Assembly (NCBI RefSeq): GCF_009720725.1 | Contig: NZ_WNKT01000002.1 | Coordinates: forward strand, 1-64,000 | Length of the DNA: 64,000 nt | Direction of reading: 5' to 3' | Origin: Allochromatium palmeri | GTDB taxonomy: Bacteria > Pseudomonadota > Gammaproteobacteria > Chromatiales > Chromatiaceae | Shown: positions 61,509-64,000 of the stretch, in pieces | How positions within the stretch are numbered: the stretch's first letter is position 1 | Layout of the letters: the number at the start of each line of letters is the position of its first letter | Program-made: the position numbers and the translations under genes | Notes under the pieces: model-generated | The model's database searches: none | Told to the model about the DNA's origin: nothing | Seen by the model: only the letters and a program-made list of their open reading frames with translations

Positions 61509-62411
61509 ATGAGCGTCCCCGAGCTGAACGTCCAGATCCCGCGTCCATCCAACTGGCGCGATCGTCTCTACAACTATTATCTGCTCGTGCGTCTGCATCG
61601 GCCGATCGGCATCTTTCTGCTGATGTGGCCGGCGCTCTGGGCGCTGTGGCTCGCCGGTGACGGACAGCCGCCCTGGTCGGTGGTGCTGATCTTCGTGCTG
61701 GGCGTGGTGCTCATGCGTTCGGCCGGCTGCGCCATCAATGATTACGCCGATCGCAATTTCGATGGCCATGTGGCGCGCACCAATCAGCGCCCGCTAGCCA
61801 CGGGGCAGGTCACACCGCGCGAGGCGCTCGGAGTCTTCATCGGACTGAGCCTGATCGCCTTCGCGCTGGTGCTGCAACTGAACTGGCAGACCATCGCCCT
61901 GTCCTTCGTGGCCCTGGCGCTGACCTTCGTCTATCCCTTCATGAAGCGCTTCACCCATGTGCCGCAGCTCTTTCTCGGCGCGGCCTTCGGCTGGGCGATC
62001 CCCATGGCGTTCACCGCCGTCACCGGCAGCATTCCGCTCTATGCCTGGGTGCTGTTCGTCGCCACGCTCATCTGGGCGCTCATCTATGACACCCAGTACG
62101 CGATGGTCGACCGCGAGGACGATCTCAAAATCGGGATCAAGTCGACCGCCATCCTCTTCGGACGCTGGGATCGGCTGACGGTCGGTCTGTTGCAGATCCT
62201 GATGCTCGGGCTGCTGGTCTGGATCGGCTGGGAGACCGGGCGGGGCGCTTTCTATCAGGCCGGACTGCTGGCAGCGGCCGCGCTGGCGGTCTATCAGCAA
62301 ACGCTGATGCGCCAGCGCGATCCCAATCGTTGTTTTCAAGCCTTCCTGAACAACAACTACTTTGGCATGGCCGTCTTCATCGGTCTGGTGCTCGACTACA
62401 CCGCCGCCTGA
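61509..62411 (+). CDS. ubiA: 4-hydroxybenzoate octaprenyltransferase
   Basis: The 300-residue integral membrane prenyltransferase has the first aspartate-rich motif in GCAINDYADRNFDGHVARTN and the second in YDTQYAMVDREDDLKIGIKS, with about eight to nine membrane helices. It attaches the polyprenyl chain to 4-hydroxybenzoate in ubiquinone synthesis at the inner membrane. The IscB element's right end is only ~8 bp from ATG 61509, and no Shine-Dalgarno is seen there. Expression may depend on transcripts reading through the element or on a downstream start. Confidence 0.93.
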   Translation: MSVPELNVQIPRPSNWRDRLYNYYLLVRLHRPIGIFLLMWPALWALWLAGDGQPPWSVVLIFVLGVVLMRSAGCAINDYADRNFDGHVARTNQRPLATGQVTPREALGVFIGLSLIAFALVLQLNWQTIALSFVALALTFVYPFMKRFTHVPQLFLGAAFGWAIPMAFTAVTGSIPLYAWVLFVATLIWALIYDTQYAMVDREDDLKIGIKSTAILFGRWDRLTVGLLQILMLGLLVWIGWETGRGAFYQAGLLAAAALAVYQQTLMRQRDPNRCFQAFLNNNYFGMAVFIGLVLDYTAA

Positions 62412-62444
62412 GTGCCGCTCCCCCGTGCCGGAGCGTGTGGATGG

Positions 62445-62996
62445 CTAAAAATCTTCATCGGCCACGGCGTAGATGCCGGGGGCGTTGCGGAAATAATTCT
62501 TGTAGTCCAGTCCATAGCCATAAAGATAGCGGTCGGGTACGCGGATGCCGACCACGTCGGCCTCGCAGGCATGTTCGCGTTCCTTCTCGACCAGCACCGC
62601 CGTGGTCAAGCTCGCCGCGCCGTCTTCCTGACACGCCCGCACGATGTGCTCCAGGGTGATGCCCTCGTCGAGGATGTCGTCGAGTATCAGCACATGCTCA
62701 CCGCGAATGGCCTCGGATGGACGATGACGCCAGTTGAGTTCACCGCCGCGCGTGTCGCCCTGATAGCGGCTGGCATGGATGTAGTCGAGCCGTAGCTGGA
62801 AATCGAGCCGGGGCAGCAATAGCCCGGCGACGACAGTCGCGCCGGTCATGACGCAGAGCACCAGCGGATCCTTGTCGGCCAGACGCGCGGTCAGATCGGC
62901 GGCCATGCGGTCGAGCGCCGCCTCCATGTCATCTACCGTGGCCAGACATTCGGCGCGGCTGGCGACGGCGGCATAGGTCTGTGGGTCGAGCTTCAT
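62445..62996 (-). CDS. hpt: Hypoxanthine(-guanine) phosphoribosyltransferase
   Basis: The 183-residue type I PRTase has the PRPP-binding motif EHVLILDDILDEGITLEHIV, an N-terminal VLCVMTGATVVAGLLLPRLD segment, and DYIHASRYQGDTRGGEL in the flexible-loop region. DYKNYFRNAPGIYAV is near the C-terminus. It salvages hypoxanthine, and possibly guanine, with PRPP. It overlaps the nagZ stop by 4 bp (ATGA) and is transcribed after it, so the two form one unit. It is convergent with ubiA. Confidence 0.92.
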   Translation of the reverse strand: MKLDPQTYAAVASRAECLATVDDMEAALDRMAADLTARLADKDPLVLCVMTGATVVAGLLLPRLDFQLRLDYIHASRYQGDTRGGELNWRHRPSEAIRGEHVLILDDILDEGITLEHIVRACQEDGAASLTTAVLVEKEREHACEADVVGIRVPDRYLYGYGLDYKNYFRNAPGIYAVADEDF

Positions 62997-64000
62997 GGTG
63001 TGGTTCTTGGCTCCGGAGTCGTTGGATCGTCGAGCGGTAGCTCGAACGAGTCATGTGATTCGAGTGCGGCGATATGGCCCAGGGCGCGGCGCCATTCGGG
63101 GCTTTCATGCAAGCGGACGCGATCAAGCGGTTTGCGCCCGTGCATCCGCAGCAGCCGCAGACTGGTCGCCGGATCGCGATGGTCCCTGAAGGCTGCGAGG
63201 ATGGCGGTGGCCGCCGGACGATTGTTGCAGATCAGGAGCATATCGCAACCGGCCGCGGCGGCCGCCTGCGCGCGCTCGACATGGTCGCCGCCGGCTCCAG
63301 CGGCCTCCATGTTCAGATCATCGCTGAAAATGACGCCCTGGAATCCAAGCTGCTGGCGCAGGATGTCGCGCAGCCAGATCGACGAGAACCCTGCTGGGCG
63401 TGCATCGAGGCGCGGATAGATCACATGCGCCGGCATCATGGCCTCCAGCCCCTGGTCGATGAGACGGCGGAAGGGCACCAGATCCTCCAACTCCAGATCG
63501 ACGAAAGGCCGCTCGTCGCGTGGCAGCTCGGTGTGTGAATCAGCCTCAATCCCGCCATGTCCCGGAAAATGCTTGCCGACGCTGGCCATGCCGGCCTGAC
63601 GCGCACCGCGCATCCAGCTCGCCGCCAGCTCGCTGACCGCCTGCGGATCGGCGGCGAAACCGCGATCACCGATCACACGGCTGATGCCGCGATCCAGATC
63701 CAGCACTGGTGCGAAGCTGAAATCCACGCCCACCGCACGCAACTCGGCAGCCATCAGCCAGGCGATGGACTCACAGACGGCGCGTGCGTGCGCTGGACGC
63801 TGACGATGGAGCTGGCCCAGACGTCCAGCCGGCGGCAGGCGCGTGAAGCCGTCGCGGAAGCGCTGTACCCGTCCGCCTTCCTGATCGACGCCGATCAGCA
63901 GCGCCGGCTCACGCAGGGCATGGATAGCCGCCGTCAGTGCCGTGAGCTGCTCGGGCGATTCATAGTTGCGCGCAAAGAGGATGACGCCGCCGACGGCTGG
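62993..64000 (-). CDS. nagZ: Beta-N-acetylglucosaminidase NagZ, cut at its 5' end by the window
   Basis: The reverse strand is open to the window edge, so the start is outside; 335 residues are visible. They begin PAVGGVILFARNYESPEQL, with LLIGVDQEGGRVQRF, DFSFAPVLDLDRGISRVIGD, VGKHFPGHGGIEADSHTELP (the catalytic Asp/His loop), and GFQGVIFSDDLNMEAAG (nucleophile Asp). This GH3 enzyme removes GlcNAc from GlcNAc-anhydroMurNAc peptides during cytoplasmic cell-wall recycling. A start at 63754 would remove essential parts and is rejected. It is co-transcribed with the hpt gene. Confidence 0.93.
   Translation of the reverse strand, partial: PAVGGVILFARNYESPEQLTALTAAIHALREPALLIGVDQEGGRVQRFRDGFTRLPPAGRLGQLHRQRPAHARAVCESIAWLMAAELRAVGVDFSFAPVLDLDRGISRVIGDRGFAADPQAVSELAASWMRGARQAGMASVGKHFPGHGGIEADSHTELPRDERPFVDLELEDLVPFRRLIDQGLEAMMPAHVIYPRLDARPAGFSSIWLRDILRQQLGFQGVIFSDDLNMEAAGAGGDHVERAQAAAAAGCDMLLICNNRPAATAILAAFRDHRDPATSLRLLRMHGRKPLDRVRLHESPEWRRALGHIAALESHDSFELPLDDPTTPEPRTTP

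Overview
The window reads as chromosome of a GC-rich gammaproteobacterium, most likely a purple sulfur bacterium of the Chromatiaceae (Allochromatium/Thiocystis/Thiocapsa type). This is an inference from overall protein character: a single-chain NifJ-type pyruvate:ferredoxin oxidoreductase beside a dihydroorotate dehydrogenase-like protein, an HvrA/H-NS-like regulator, an rpe-gph-trpE run, many complex sensor kinases, and an IPTL-CTERM surface protein. No photosynthesis or sulfur-oxidation gene lies in the window, so the family assignment is not proven.

Layout. 1-7.2 kb: the 3' part of a giant repetitive surface protein with a 2,580-bp in-frame tandem duplication, ending in an IPTL-CTERM anchor. 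7.2-8.7 kb: a scar holding an eroded AAA-ATPase gene and a decayed IS5-type element. 8.7-17.3 kb: thioesterase, molybdopterin-binding-domain protein, FliT-like protein, RND efflux adaptor and pump, exported rhodanese and cyclophilin, periplasmic LigE-type ligase. 17.3-24.2 kb: dihydroorotate dehydrogenase-like protein, nifJ with an FNR-like site upstream, rimI, a DUF3368/UPF0175 toxin-antitoxin pair, and a broken SWIM zinc-finger gene. 24.2-29 kb: trpE, gph, rpe, an aldo/keto reductase and an RlpA-like protein. 29-36.5 kb: a GH17-GT2 glucan synthase-like fusion divergent from an OmpR-type two-component pair, then a type Vd patatin/Omp85 protein. 36.5-43.8 kb: NamZ, queA, an H-NS-like protein, an RRM protein, an M61 peptidase, birA and coaX. 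43.8-45.9 kb: an IS607-type element (serine recombinase plus TnpB) inserted in a small gene. 46-52 kb: a three-gene phosphorelay (hybrid kinase, single-domain REC, Hpt-REC-REC-GGDEF). 52.3-54.5 kb: katG. 54.6-59.5 kb: an operon of corrinoid protein, URO-D/MtaA-like protein and a large hybrid kinase. 59.6-61.5 kb: tRNA-Leu(UAA), then an IscB element with its HEARO/omega RNA. 61.5-64 kb: ubiA, hypoxanthine phosphoribosyltransferase and nagZ (cut by the window edge).

The strongest leads are these. (1) Two OMEGA-type RNA-guided nuclease elements lie within 16 kb of each other: an IscB with an apparently intact catalytic core and a readable omega RNA, and a TnpB that keeps its RuvC residues but has lost the usual zinc-ribbon cysteines. 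(2) The corrinoid protein / URO-D-like / hybrid-kinase operon looks like a corrinoid-linked signalling module. Its methyltransferase-like member lacks the zinc-binding cysteines of MtaA-type enzymes, while the corrinoid protein keeps its B12-binding motif. (3) The giant adhesin carries a nearly perfect duplication of 860 codons.
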